Positions 25,165 to 35,689 of a DNA stretch of 64,000 nt are shown in pieces. The DNA is from Zymoseptoria tritici IPO323. Its lineage: Eukaryota; Ascomycota; Dothideomycetes; Mycosphaerellales; Mycosphaerellaceae. Below the pieces are notes generated by a model. The model was not told where the DNA came from. It did not search any database and worked only from the letters and a program-made list of their open reading frames with translations. The stretch is from positions 1,798,001-1,862,000 of the forward strand of contig NC_018214.1 in assembly GCF_000219625.1 (NCBI RefSeq), written 5' to 3'. The position numbers were made by a program, and so were the translations under genes. Within the stretch, counting starts at the first letter, position 1; each line of letters starts with the position of its first letter.

Positions 25165-25749
25165 GGACACATGGGTGGATCTTGATAGCGGGTCGCGAAG
25201 TGGTCTTTTTCATGTGATGTGGTGGTCGAAGTGAGGTCCGAGGGAGATGGAGGATGAGGTGCAGGCGGCCCCGATCGGGAGGCACCTTCTCCTGCTATTT
25301 TGGGCTGCTGTAATTGGTAAGCGCCGAACCTTGTTTGGGCGGTTTCATTCACTTCTAGAAACGTCCACTTATGGAACCGCGAGTAGTGCATGATGTGATT
25401 CAGTACTGTACGCCGAGGATTTGGCGGTTGTCAGAGACTGTATGGTGCCTGTATAGTCTTTGCAGTCTATCCGCACAACGCCGGTGGTGAATAGATCGGT
25501 CTACGATTTGCTTGCGCTCTTATCGAAGACCGCGCGAAGATGACAAACCAAGGATGAGCCTCAGCCGGCGTCACATGTTGCGCTCTAGTAGATGAGTCGA
25601 TCGACTGCTCGTTTTGCACCGGCAGCATGAAGACCATGGTCGTACGTTCACGTTGTACGCACGCTTTCACCATGCTTTTCGTAGATTGCAATGCTCCAAC
25701 TTCCCTCGTGCAGCCATGCTCCATCCCGTAACCCCGATCGTGAAGCCAA
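25165..25749. other. Intergenic, 585 bp: promoter of the CHIP-like gene and 3' flank of SEC66
   Basis: No supported gene. A non-coding stretch with normal composition. Confidence 0.6.
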
Positions 25750-26659
25750 TCACTTCTTGCCCTTCTTCTTCGCGCTCCCCTTGGCATTTGACGCTCCCGG
25801 ACCGTCCTTCTCCACCAAGACCGCATCATCATCACTGCTTCCCTTCTTCACAGGTGTAGCCAGGCCAGTCTTCACTGCCTCCTCGTCCAACTCCACCAGC
25901 AGTTCTTGCTGGATGCCTTCCCGGCGCTTCTCCCACCACTCTTTCTCACTATCTCTCGTCGCTGACAACTCCGACGTTCGCTCCTTGATTATCCTGTTTT
26001 GGTTGATCTCGTTCGCTGACTGGAAGATGACTTGGCCCCAGCCGGATGTGAATGCGTTGGCCTGTAGTCCATATAGTTAGCTTGACTGCCCATAGACACG
26101 CAATTTACCATTCCAAAGAAGTATGGCAACAATAACTCACCTCCTCAACAACATCCTTCACCTCCGCCTCCATCTCCTTCTCCGCTCGAACAAACCTCTG
26201 CATCAACTCGTCACTCACACTCCCCCTCTGCAACAAATTCTGCAGCGCAGGTTTCGATGCTCTCAATTTGACAATCCTCTCAATATCCTCCACCGCTCTC
26301 CTCATCAATGCAGCCTTCAGCACTGAATCCGGCACTTTGTTCAACTTCTTCTCTCCTTCCTCAGCCGCTTCTGAGGGATCGAGGTGTAGCAGGGAGAGGT
26401 ATATGTCTCGTTGAGTATGTGCGGGAAACCATGGTTCGAGGGAGGCTTGTTTGGCGAGTTGGCGTTTGCGGTAGGTGGAGGAGAAGGTTGCGAGTGAGCC
26501 GAAGACGATTGTGAGGTAGAGGAAGGGGAGGAGTAGGTTGGTCCAGAAGGGTTTCGGCGCGGCTGTGAAAGGGTCGCCTGTGCCATTGAAGGTGCCGTTG
26601 AATGTGCCGTTAAATGTTCCGTTGAAGGTCGCGTTGAAGGTCGAGTCGGAGTCGGCCAT
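25750..26659 (-). CDS. SEC66: Sec66/Sec71-like subunit of the Sec63 ER translocation complex
   Basis: Two exons (26659-26141, 26061-25750), phase-0 intron with GTGAGT donor, 276 aa. The order is a short luminal N terminus, one membrane segment (LLLPFLYLTIVFGSLATF), then a cytosolic domain with RDIYLSLLHLD and a conserved C-terminal helix (ANAFTSGWGQVIFQSANEINQN) and a Lys-rich tail. Sec66 joins Sec62, Sec63 and Sec72 for post-translational import into the ER. The N terminus holds five Asn-X-Thr sequons (N9, N13, N17, N21, N25), made by a 12-bp codon repeat. This suits the glycosylated luminal end known for yeast Sec71. Divergent from NPL4 across 497 bp. Confidence 0.92.
26575..26640. repeat. 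12-bp coding minisatellite in SEC66 (Phe-Asn-Gly-Thr units)
   Basis: Degenerate 12-bp units on the minus strand encode repeated Phe-Asn-Gly/Ala-Thr. Each unit creates an N-glycosylation sequon. Copy number may vary between strains. Confidence 0.85.
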
Positions 26660-27156
26660 GGTGGATTATTGGGGAGGGCGCACGAGGCGCGGAGGATGTG
26701 GAGTTGTTGTCGCTTTGCGGTTCGTGGACGGAGGGTCTCAAGAGGGCGAAGAGGATGCTATTCCAGTGGGTGGTGTGGCAGGGCGTGGTGACAGTGAGAG
26801 TGTTTCTCTTCTCTTGGTCCTTCGTTTCAGTGTATCCACGTATCCAGATTGCCCATGTCAGGAACCTTTCTTTCATCAGCCACAATGATCCCTGAGGATC
26901 TTTGACGGGTAGATCCGAGAGCTCGTGTCAAATCCATCAATACGTGACGTCGGCATTTGAAGCTCGTGAACTTGAGAAACCATCCAACGAACATCACAAC
27001 ACCTTTCCATTCGCCTCCTTCAACCGTGAATACATCGACATTAGCTTCATCGACACACACCGCATGGCATCGACTTCGACCTCGCAATAACACCGATCCT
27101 CCTCCGCCACGTTTCGACACCCTCACCTCACACTACCTACACACCCACCACGCAAC
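26660..27156. promoter_or_regulatory. Shared divergent promoter region of SEC66 and NPL4
   Basis: 497 bp between two start codons on opposite strands. Pyrimidine-rich stretches lie just upstream of NPL4 (ccgatcctcctccgcc, ccctcacctcac). No specific site was identified. Confidence 0.5.
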
Positions 27157-29400
27157 ATGATCCTCAGATTCCAGAGCCGCAATGGCCAGTTCCGCCTCAC
27201 AGTCGAGCCTACCACCGACATTTCCTCCATACTCTCCGACGTTCTCGAGAAACTCCCCAATGACACCGTTGCATCCACCGTCACCATCTCCCCGAAGCCT
27301 GCAGGCGCCGACTCAAGACCGATAGAATCATTGAAAGGCGTCACGTTTGGAAAGTTGGGACTCACGTGAGTATATCATGAGTTGATGAAGTTTGTATTGC
27401 ATGAGCTGACTCCCTTCACCACAGACACGGCACGCAAATCTTCATCGACTACAAACAGAATGATGCACCTCCAACCAACGGCCAATCGGTCGCGGCGAAC
27501 AAGCTCAACGGCAACCAGGTCAACCCAGAAGAGATGGCATCATCAGTGGCAATACCTGCAAATACGGCGCAGAAGCTCATTCAAAATCCATGGGAGTCGG
27601 TCAAGCAGTCTGCGCTCGACGATCGGTTAGATCAGCGGGATGGCAAGATCAAGCGAAAGAGGAACGACATGATGTGTAGTCATGGACCGAAGGGCATGTG
27701 TGATCACTGCAGTCCGTTGGAACCATACAGCAAGGACTACCTCGACGAGCACAAGATCAAGCATCTGTCATATCATGGATATCTACGGAAAGTGAACCAG
27801 GGCAAGAACAAGTATCAGCAGGGAAGCTCGTACATGCCGCCACTGTCGGAGCCATACTTTCGTGTCAACCCGAACTGCCCTTCAGGACATGCTCCATTTC
27901 CTGCTGGAATCTGTACGAAATGCCAACCATCCGCCATCAGTCTGCAACCGCAAGAGTACCGTATGGTGGATCACGTCGAGTTTGAGCAGTCAGAGATCGT
28001 CAACAAGTTCCTCAACTTCTGGCGTGGAGGTGGAGCGCAGCGTATTGGATTCCTCTACGGCCACTACGAGGAGTACGATCAAGTCCCGCTCGGCACAAAA
28101 GCCGTCGTGGAAGCAATCTACGAGCCGCCGCAAGTCGATGAAGTTGATGGTGTGACCCTCTCCGAATGGCCGAACGAGGCGCAGATCGAGAAGCTCGCCG
28201 GTTTCTGCGGTCTTCAACGACTCGGCGTCATCTTCACTGACCTCCTCCGCCCTGAAGAAGGCGAACAAACCGCCGTCTGCAAACGCCACATCGACTCCTA
28301 CTTCCTCTCCTCCCTCGAAATCATGTTCGCCGCTCGCTACCAAGCACAATACCCACGTCCCTCGAAATGGAGTGAGACTGGCCAATTCGGCAGCAACTTT
28401 GTCACCTGTGTCATCTCCGGCGACGCAGAAGGCAACATCGGCATCTCCGCATACCAAGCCTCCAATGCTGCCGTGGAGATGGTGACAGCCGACATCATAG
28501 AAGCCTCCGCAGATCCCAGCGTCATGCTTGTCATTGATGAAGACGAAGAGAATGCCATCGGACGCAAGCGCTATATTCCCGAAGTGTTCTACCGCCGCCT
28601 GAACGAGTACGGCAGGAACGTGCAAGAGAATGCCAAACCCTCCTTCCCTGTCGAGTACCTCCTGGTCACACTCACGCACGGATTCCCGAATGAAGTCAAC
28701 CCGAAGTTTGTGAAGTGCGACTTTGCGATCGAGAATCGTGATGCGCTAGGCGAACTTCAAGAGCAGAGAGACTTGCAGAAACATTTGCGCGCCGGCGCGA
28801 ATAGAGTCGCGCTGGACACCGTCGAGGGCACGCTCGCTGTGTCCGACTTCCATTTGCTGGGTTACGTGATGTCGCTGGATATCTTGAGTGAGGTGAGTTT
28901 GACCTGTCCCTGTCCTGATGCATTTTCGTGGATTGTGTTTGCTGACATTTCTGGGCGTGTTCTCTAGGACGAGTTGAAACTCCTCTGCAACGTCGCCATC
29001 TCTCACGACGCCTCGCAGGGCGCGCAGCTCATGCATACTCCAGGTTGGGCCACTCTTGAAACCATTTTGCAGATGTAGCCTTTTTTGGCGCATTCTGGGC
29101 CCTTGCACCTGACCTCACCTCCCCTTCGCTTGCACCTACTTGTATACTATTGATCCATCGATCCTCCTTTTCCTGCTGCCCTGGACCGCTTTCACATCCT
29201 CCATCCGCCGACCGCGCGACTCCCGAGCTGGAACAGACTTTGACTAACTTTGTTCTTCTCTTTCCCTCCTGGATACAGGTTTCCAAACTCTCCTCGCCAT
29301 CATCGAGGAATTGAAATCCAAACCGGCCAAGAGACTTAGCGATCCGGAGGGGCAGGGAGGGTTGGTTAAGAGGGTGAGGGGGATTGGACTTGGGACGTGA
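27157..29400 (+). CDS. NPL4: Npl4, Cdc48/p97 cofactor for ER-associated degradation
   Basis: Four exons (27157-27365, 27425-28892, 28968-29043, 29279-29400) add up to 624 aa in frame. Domains in order: an N-terminal ubiquitin-like domain ([18 protein letters not shown]...), the NPL4 zinc-finger region ([18 protein letters not shown] and [10 protein letters not shown], then [21 protein letters not shown]), and an MPN-like domain ([18 protein letters not shown]). With Ufd1, Npl4 brings ubiquitinated substrates to Cdc48 and unfolds ubiquitin. The last intron (29044-29278) has a good branch point (tgactaac). If it is retained, the protein ends in [11 protein letters not shown] at 29,078 instead of [13 protein letters not shown] plus 30 residues (see findings). 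Confidence 0.93.
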
Positions 29401-30220
29401 ATGCGAGGACATGTGATATGGCGGAGCAGGGTGACAAGCAAGAATTCGAAGGCGAAGCGGGAATGGAGGTGATGGACACGTGGAGAAGACGACTGTCGCA
29501 GTCCAACTCGGATGGCAATGGTCGCCACAGACGATATTTCTCTCGCACGCAGATGCTTTCAGATGTCGAGCGCGAGGCCGAACACATGGAGTAATCATCA
29601 CGGAATGATAGCCATTCCAGAAATGCAAAAGTCCAAGGACGCGAGAGCCAATGGAGATCCATGCCGAATATGCTCGTAGTACTCAATCCTCGTCCACCGC
29701 AGTTTCTTGTTCTCTGAGATCAACATCCTCTGCGACTGGTGCAGTTCGGGGAACAGAACCGCCAACAAGGAGGCTGGTGCCGGCGTGCGTCTTGTACCGC
29801 TCGCTGTGTTGTGACCGTTCTCGTTGTGGGCCGTGACGGCGACACTCACTATCCGGTCTCTCGAAAGCGTGTGCGTGGAATTGAGAATGAGTGGAGAGAA
29901 GAAAAGGCTTAATACGTGTGTACGCTCGAGCGACGCGTTCCGTGCCATATGAGTACGGTAGGTTTGACATCTCCGCTCCTCACCTTGAGCATCTCCCGGG
30001 ACATCTTTCCTGCTGGCCGGGCGGATGACCACGCATTCGACTACTCTTCGTGACTAGAAGACAGTAATGGATGGCTCCCTCGTGATACGAAGACACCCTG
30101 TCCACCGCTTCGCCAAGGTCCATGAAATCGATTACCCCATAACAACTCCCTTTCTCCTCATTCTCCAGAGATCACGCCACGCGCCAGGATTCCGGTACGG
30201 GACCTGTAGATCCCCAGCGG
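29401..30220. other. Intergenic, 820 bp, 3' flank of NPL4
   Basis: No supported gene. Several short open stretches exist on both strands without family features. Confidence 0.6.
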
Positions 30221-30222
30221 TA
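30221..30222. repeat. TA target-site duplication (left)
   Basis: TA immediately outside the left inverted repeat; the matching TA is at 32,404-32,405. Confidence 0.85.
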
Positions 30223-30265
30223 GAAGAGCGGTCTATGCTATGCACGGTCCACGCTGTGCACGCTC
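30223..30265 (+). repeat. Left terminal inverted repeat, 43 bp
   Basis: Begins gaagagcggtctatgc and ends gctgtgcacgctc. Complementary to 32361-32403 except for two RIP-type transitions. Confidence 0.92.
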
Positions 30266-32360
30266 TACCGAGAGTATAGCTTTATTTAGTCTACTACTTC
30301 TACGGTTAATATTGCAACAACGAGTCGTCGTAAGAGGGTAGTTAATAGCTTAAATTTATCGCATTAATCGTATCTATAAACTCTAAGTAGCTTAAAGTCG
30401 TTGCCTTAATGTTATGCGTATTAGTAGCTAGGAGGATTTAGCCGCCTATGCACCCCCCCTCCGCAACGAGGGCACCTTTAACACTACGATTAACACCGGT
30501 TTATCTACTTACTTCCTTTTGCGCTGCTTAGCTAGTAATACTATACGAGTAGAGGCTTAGAGGTTACTTTTTAGCTATAAATTAGCCTCTTTTGTCTCTA
30601 ATAACGTAGCCTTTTTAGCCTTCTTCTACGCCGCTATAGCTACCTTAGCAGCTTTAGCTTATATCCGCTATTTAGCTCTTAACTACTTATCTACCTTCTT
30701 TACTATTACGTTAGCTTCCTTTTACTTCTTCTTAGTAGCCTTCTTAGCCTCCTTAGTAGCTAGAAGTTCCTTACTAGCCTATAGTTTAGCTAGTAAATAG
30801 AACTAAGCTGCCTAACCTTATAGAAGAGCTAGTAGTAGCTTAGTACGTTATCGCTTCTACTTCTTATACTTAAAGTATTACCGAAGGCTATAGCACTTAC
30901 TTTTAAGGAGCTAATTCTATATTTAAACGTATAGAAGCGTATTTGTAAGCTATTATATCTTCTTCTAATCCTCGCTGCTCTCTAGCTACTTTAGCACGCT
31001 TTTTATAAGGGCCCTTGTCTTACGCTAGTCGTTCGAGATAATAGAGGTATTAGTACTAGCGGTCGTCGGTCTAGTAGAGGTAGAGTTGTTCGCGGTGCTA
31101 GGCCTTAAGCTATTACTAAAGTAGACGTTCTTGCTCTTCTTCGTATCTTTAAACTTGTTTAGCACGACTAATAAATCTAATAGCTATAGGCTAGTCTTAT
31201 AGAAGCTAGAAGCGATATTAGCTAGTATAAAGGACTTCTAATAAGCCGGCTAAAAGAGCCTAAAGAAGTTACGCTTAGTAACTACTAACAAGCCCTCTAA
31301 CTAGTGTAGAAACCGTAATAACTCGGAACTATAGTAGCTAGCTAATGCGCTAAAGAGGCTAATATCGAGAGGTTATAAGCGGTATGTTAAGTAAGGTAGA
31401 AAGACTGCTATAAGCATGCGGTAATCTATATAATACTAAAGGAACGCTATGTTTACGTATAAGCTATAGCTATCGATAACGAGTAGTCTATAACCTCTAC
31501 TAGCCTTCTACTTCGTATAAGGCTCGAATATCTTTGTTAGCTAGTATAGCCTAAGGTTATTGTCTGCCTAGCTATTTAGTAAGGATGCGAAGAAGGCGTA
31601 GTACTACTCGATATCGAAGTCTTATATCTACGAGGATTAGATATTACTAGTAACTACCTTATAGATTAGAGCCGGTAGTAGTAAGGTCTAGTTAGTATAA
31701 ATATATGCTATATAGGTAATCTATTTACGACTACTATCTTATACGTTACTAATAAACCGACCTAAGTTATAGTATACCCTCGTAAAGACTCGCTTTAACT
31801 TCTAAAGTATACCGATTAAGAAGCCCTTCTCGTCTATATTATAGATGTTCTATTACTCGATATTATACTACTAAACCTTACTACTAATAAGGTCGTAATA
31901 TGCCTTATATTACCTTATAGAGTCCGCCTTCTTCCTACTCTTGTCTAGCGCGTTAAGATATCGTAAATCGATGTCCTTTAAGTGCCTTATAACGAATCTT
32001 CCGACCTATTGTCGAGTAGGTATAATATGTACGATATCGTAAACGAAGGTAAGAACTATTACCGGAGTCGGTAGAATACCTCTACGTATAAGGGTATCGA
32101 TATAGGCTACGAGGGTACACTCTTACTAGTATAATAAAATTAAGTTGTTCTTATTACGTCGAGCGCGTAAATCGGTCTTTCTATACTAGCGTCGAGATAA
32201 CGTATAACGGTAAACGCTATGCTTATCCGCGATTTGCTTAATATTCTTCGCCTTCGTCTCTTTTACCTCCTTTAATGCAGTATCTATTAGACCTATAGTT
32301 ATAGCGTAATAAATCGTAGAAGTTGGGCTAATATTATGGATTTGGACGTATTACGAATTC

Positions 32361-32403
32361 GAGCGTGCACAGCGTGGACCGTGCACAGCATGGACCGCTC
32401 TTC
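32361..32403 (-). repeat. Right terminal inverted repeat, 43 bp
   Basis: Begins gagcgtgcacagcgtgg and ends gaccgctcttc. It contains two near copies of cgtgcacagc[g/a]tgg, possibly transposase-binding subrepeats. Confidence 0.92.
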
Positions 32404-33414
32404 TAAAGAAGAGAGAGGGGGGCGTCTGCCGCATGACTTTATCTCACTTCTCCACGTTTTCGCTTCTCTCCGCATTCTTCAACTCGCCGTTGGGGAAAGG
32501 TGGAATTGGTGGCGCCATGATGAAAGCGAGTCACGTTTGATGAAGAGTCGTCGTCGTCCAAGGTGCCGGACCGGACTTGGCGAAGTCTCGACCGGTTGGC
32601 ATCGGCTTTCTCTCTCTCGTCATCATTCCGGGAAGTTTGTTAGCAATTTTCACCCCGGATTTTCGTCTTCTTGTTAGCGTCATTCCGGCAGGGTATGCAG
32701 AGACACACATCGTATTGAACGGGTGTTCTGCATACATGCATAATCCCATCTCGTAATGAAATCTCTCCCCGTTGGATGGACAGTGGTCCCGTGATTGCGG
32801 AGAAGTTTCAGTCCCTTGATCACATGGTCTCCCATTTTCTCCATTTTCATTACCCCCAGACTTGGTTCGATTTGCTAATAACCGCTTGGTCACATGGCCA
32901 CGTCCAACCAGATGAGGAAGGAAATTCCCTCGAATGCATTCTCTTGACTAATACGCCCTTGCCAAGCGTGGATTGGTGATGAGGAGTCACCACCGAAGAA
33001 ATCTTCACCTCTCCTCTCGTCGGCGTTGGTCATGGCATGTGCGCTTCGAAGCGTAATGGAAATTCATCGTCAAGCAGAGGTCAGTGCATACTGGTCAGTG
33101 GTCACAAGGAGGAGGAAAGTACGGTCCATCTCCATTCTCAGATAGGTACCTTATTATACATGAGGTATCCATCACAAAGAATCTCCACTTCCTCCCTTTG
33201 CTCTTCTTCTTATCTACGTCCACTCACGTCCTTTCTTCTGACACACTACTGAACCTCACCACCCGCTGCGCACCACTCACCTGTCATCTTCTTATCTCTA
33301 CACGACCACACTAAGAAAAAGACTGCGCTTATTGCAACCTCACCGTCTCTGCCTAAGGCCGGCATCACACCGCCATTGTCGTCGTTGCTGCCTGAGGCTA
33401 CAGTCATCATCGAA
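32404..33414. other. TA duplication followed by about 1 kb of intergenic DNA upstream of the F-box gene
   Basis: Bases 32,404-32,405 are the right TA duplication. The rest has normal composition and no supported gene. A pyrimidine-rich stretch lies at about 33,180-33,300 and may be the promoter/5' UTR of the next gene. Confidence 0.6.
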
Positions 33415-34911
33415 ATGACCAACATCACCCATCTTCCTCACGAAATCCTCACCACCATCCTCCTCCTCGCCACCAAAGCCAACGAACGCGAGAATGAATC
33501 CTTCACCTACGGCCTGACACAAGCACCTCTCCCTCTCCAACAGACCAAACTCACCAAATACGTCCGCGGACCCGTGACGGCTGAGTCTCTCCGCTGGGAC
33601 GCCACCGTCTCCATCCGTCAGGTCTGCTCCGCATGGCACGAATGGGCTCTCTCCTACAACCTCGAGCATGTCTTTGAGCGACGATGGCGCGGATCCGAGA
33701 GGTGGGCTGAGCTCTCACCAAACCGGAGGAAGTACTCCCTCTACGAATTGATGGAGAAGCCCTCCGGATGCGCCGTCTACCGCGATCCACTCTCCTCACT
33801 CCGATCCACCGATCGCGCCTTCACCCAGCTTCCGCACCTCACCCAACACGTGCGCCGCCTCTGGTTCAACGGCTTCTACACCGCCGACTCCGACAAACAC
33901 ATTCTCTCCATCGTCGCCGAGTGCTCCCACCTACAATTCCTCTCCGTCCCCTGGACCATCCTCCGCCGCGGCACCGCCGAAGACTGGATCGACCTCCTCA
34001 ACGTCGACGGCGAAGGAACACCCCTCCACTCCCTCGAACTTCAAGCCGTCTGCCTCCCCTCCGCCCAAGCCCTCACCCTCGAATCCGACGCAGCCTCCAA
34101 CCCCAACCCCCTCCTCGACCCCCGCGTCTCCTTCTCCCACCTCCACCGCCTGAAAATCTTCGGCAACACCCTCCACAACCCCATCTCCGACACGGACATC
34201 TCCCTCATCGCCCGCACCGCCACCTCCCTCCACGCCCTCGACATCACCAACCTCTCCACCGTCTCCGTCGCCGCCGTCCTCGAACTCGTCCACGCTTCCC
34301 GCCACACCCTACAAGTCCTCGAACACTCCCCCCGCTCCTCGGATGGTTTCTACCACCCTTACCCCGGCGCCATCCCCGATAGTACGCATATCTGCACCCT
34401 CTTGACGTCCCTCCCAAAACTCCGCGACCTCTCCATTTCCGTCCCAACCCTCTGCCCCGACCTCTTCCGCGCCGTCGACGACGTAAAATGGGAAGGCGAC
34501 TTCCAAGTCCGCGCTACAGACCTCTGTGGCTGCCACCCCTCCACCTCTACCGCCACTCGCACCGCCTTACTAGGATCAACCCTCTCCGCCGCAAGAGACC
34601 TCATCGCCGCCCGCGCGCGTCTAGGTCGAAACCTGAGCATCGAAATTTTCTTCAACGGGTGTATCTTTGAACCTGGCAAGAATCTCGTACACGGAGACTT
34701 TGTGCTCGCGGAGGTGGCGTCGCGGGGTGCGTTTCCGCGAGGTGTCTCGGGAGATGCGGGAGAGAGGGAAGGAAGCATGAAGGGCCCGTATGGCACGACG
34801 GGGGTGTATGGCAAGGATTTGAGTGATGGAGAGGGAGGAAGGGGAAGTTGGGATCAGGTTTGGGAAGGGGAATTCTTGGAGGCGGGGGGGAGGGGGTGGG
34901 TTGGCCTTTGA
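33415..34911 (+). CDS. F-box/leucine-rich-like protein
   Basis: Single exon, 498 aa from the ATG at 33,415. This start places an F-box at once (HLPHEILTTILLLA, then IRQVCSAWHEWAL); an ATG 39 bp upstream is also in frame. After the F-box the protein has spaced Leu-rich segments (LQFLSVPW, LHSLELQAVCLPS, LHRLKIFGNTL, LHALDITNL, LQVLEHS, LPKLRDLSISVPTLCPDLF), typical of fungal F-box/LRR proteins. The C terminus is Gly-rich and disordered. F-box proteins select substrates for SCF ubiquitin ligases; the substrate here is unknown. Codons are strongly C-ending. Confidence 0.75.
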   Translation: MTNITHLPHEILTTILLLATKANERENESFTYGLTQAPLPLQQTKLTKYVRGPVTAESLRWDATVSIRQVCSAWHEWALSYNLEHVFERRWRGSERWAELSPNRRKYSLYELMEKPSGCAVYRDPLSSLRSTDRAFTQLPHLTQHVRRLWFNGFYTADSDKHILSIVAECSHLQFLSVPWTILRRGTAEDWIDLLNVDGEGTPLHSLELQAVCLPSAQALTLESDAASNPNPLLDPRVSFSHLHRLKIFGNTLHNPISDTDISLIARTATSLHALDITNLSTVSVAAVLELVHASRHTLQVLEHSPRSSDGFYHPYPGAIPDSTHICTLLTSLPKLRDLSISVPTLCPDLFRAVDDVKWEGDFQVRATDLCGCHPSTSTATRTALLGSTLSAARDLIAARARLGRNLSIEIFFNGCIFEPGKNLVHGDFVLAEVASRGAFPRGVSGDAGEREGSMKGPYGTTGVYGKDLSDGEGGRGSWDQVWEGEFLEAGGRGWVGL

Positions 34912-35689
34912 GAGATTTGAGGAGGTATGTTGAGGGGATTGGGGGAGAAGAGGATTGGATTGCGAGGGTGTTTGGAAGCGATGGAGTTTTTGGTCTTGAG
35001 TTTTGAGAAGTGGACTTTGGTTGGATTTTCGGTTCAAAGAAAAGCGAGCGAGCGATTTGAGCGACTTGAGCGATTGATTGAGCATTGGAAAGGATCGATG
35101 AAACGAGTCGAAAAGGGAAAAAAGTTCAGCATTTGGTTTGGCAGCGCAGCGCAGCGATGGAGACTCGCGTGCTTGAGCGGGTCGAACGATGACCCAAAGA
35201 ATATCCGAAAATGCGGCCATGAAGCACGATGCCAAAATGAAGAATTGGTCTAGGATTGTAAATGTACCCGGATAGCATAGCACGAAAAGCGAAGAGCATC
35301 TTGCAAAGATGACCCTACCGCAACCGCAACCTCCACCTCGGGCACAAAGCGAGACTCGACTACTTGACAACAGTGCTTGCTCTCAGATTCTAAAAATTCC
35401 CCAATCGCGCTCCCTATCACGCGCGGCCTTTCAGGCTCCCTGACAGGCCAAGTCCCATCTATGTTCTGCGTACAGTCTCGCGTCCATGTCGTCCATTGCC
35501 GCATCGATGCTGTCTGTCGTGAACCCGCGTTCGTTGTCGTCTTTTTCTCTTCGTTCATCACCTGTGGTGGTAACATATTCCGCCCCTTACTTTCTGATGG
35601 ATTTCCGTTCATCACCTGTGGCAGCACATTCCGCCACTACTTCCGTATTGCAATCCAATTGACCCTTCCGTGCAGTCCGTCTCCGTCGC
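34912..35689. other. Intergenic, 778 bp
   Basis: No supported gene. A direct repeat is visible at about 35,555-35,635 (ttcatcacctgtgg followed by cattccgcc, twice). It holds the 3' flanks of two convergent genes. Confidence 0.6.

Larger units (their letters stand above)
30223..32403 (-). mobile_element. RIP-mutated Fot1/pogo-like DNA transposon
   Basis: 2,181 bp with 43-bp terminal inverted repeats at 30223-30265 and 32361-32403. They differ at only two positions (both transitions), and TA duplications flank them. On the minus strand, about 31,300-31,510, a reading through stops gives RLLVIDSYSLYVN, then FLPYLTYRL, then PLDISLFSALASYYSSEL. This is the core of the DDE transposase family of Fot1/pogo (PF03184-type), with RIP changes such as the usual DGHGSH-type motif reading DSYSLY. 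Size, repeat length and TA target all suit Fot1. The interior is nearly CpA/TpG-free while the flanks are not. Non-functional, but potentially mobilisable in trans because the ends are nearly intact. Confidence 0.88.

Noticed and set aside
27990..28679. 229-codon frame antisense to NPL4
   Set aside because: Opposite a strongly conserved gene and of antisense composition, with no independent support.
34621..35370. 249-codon minus-strand frame overlapping the F-box gene 3' end
   Set aside because: Low-complexity Ser/Pro-rich product, partly antisense to coding DNA, with no splice or domain support.
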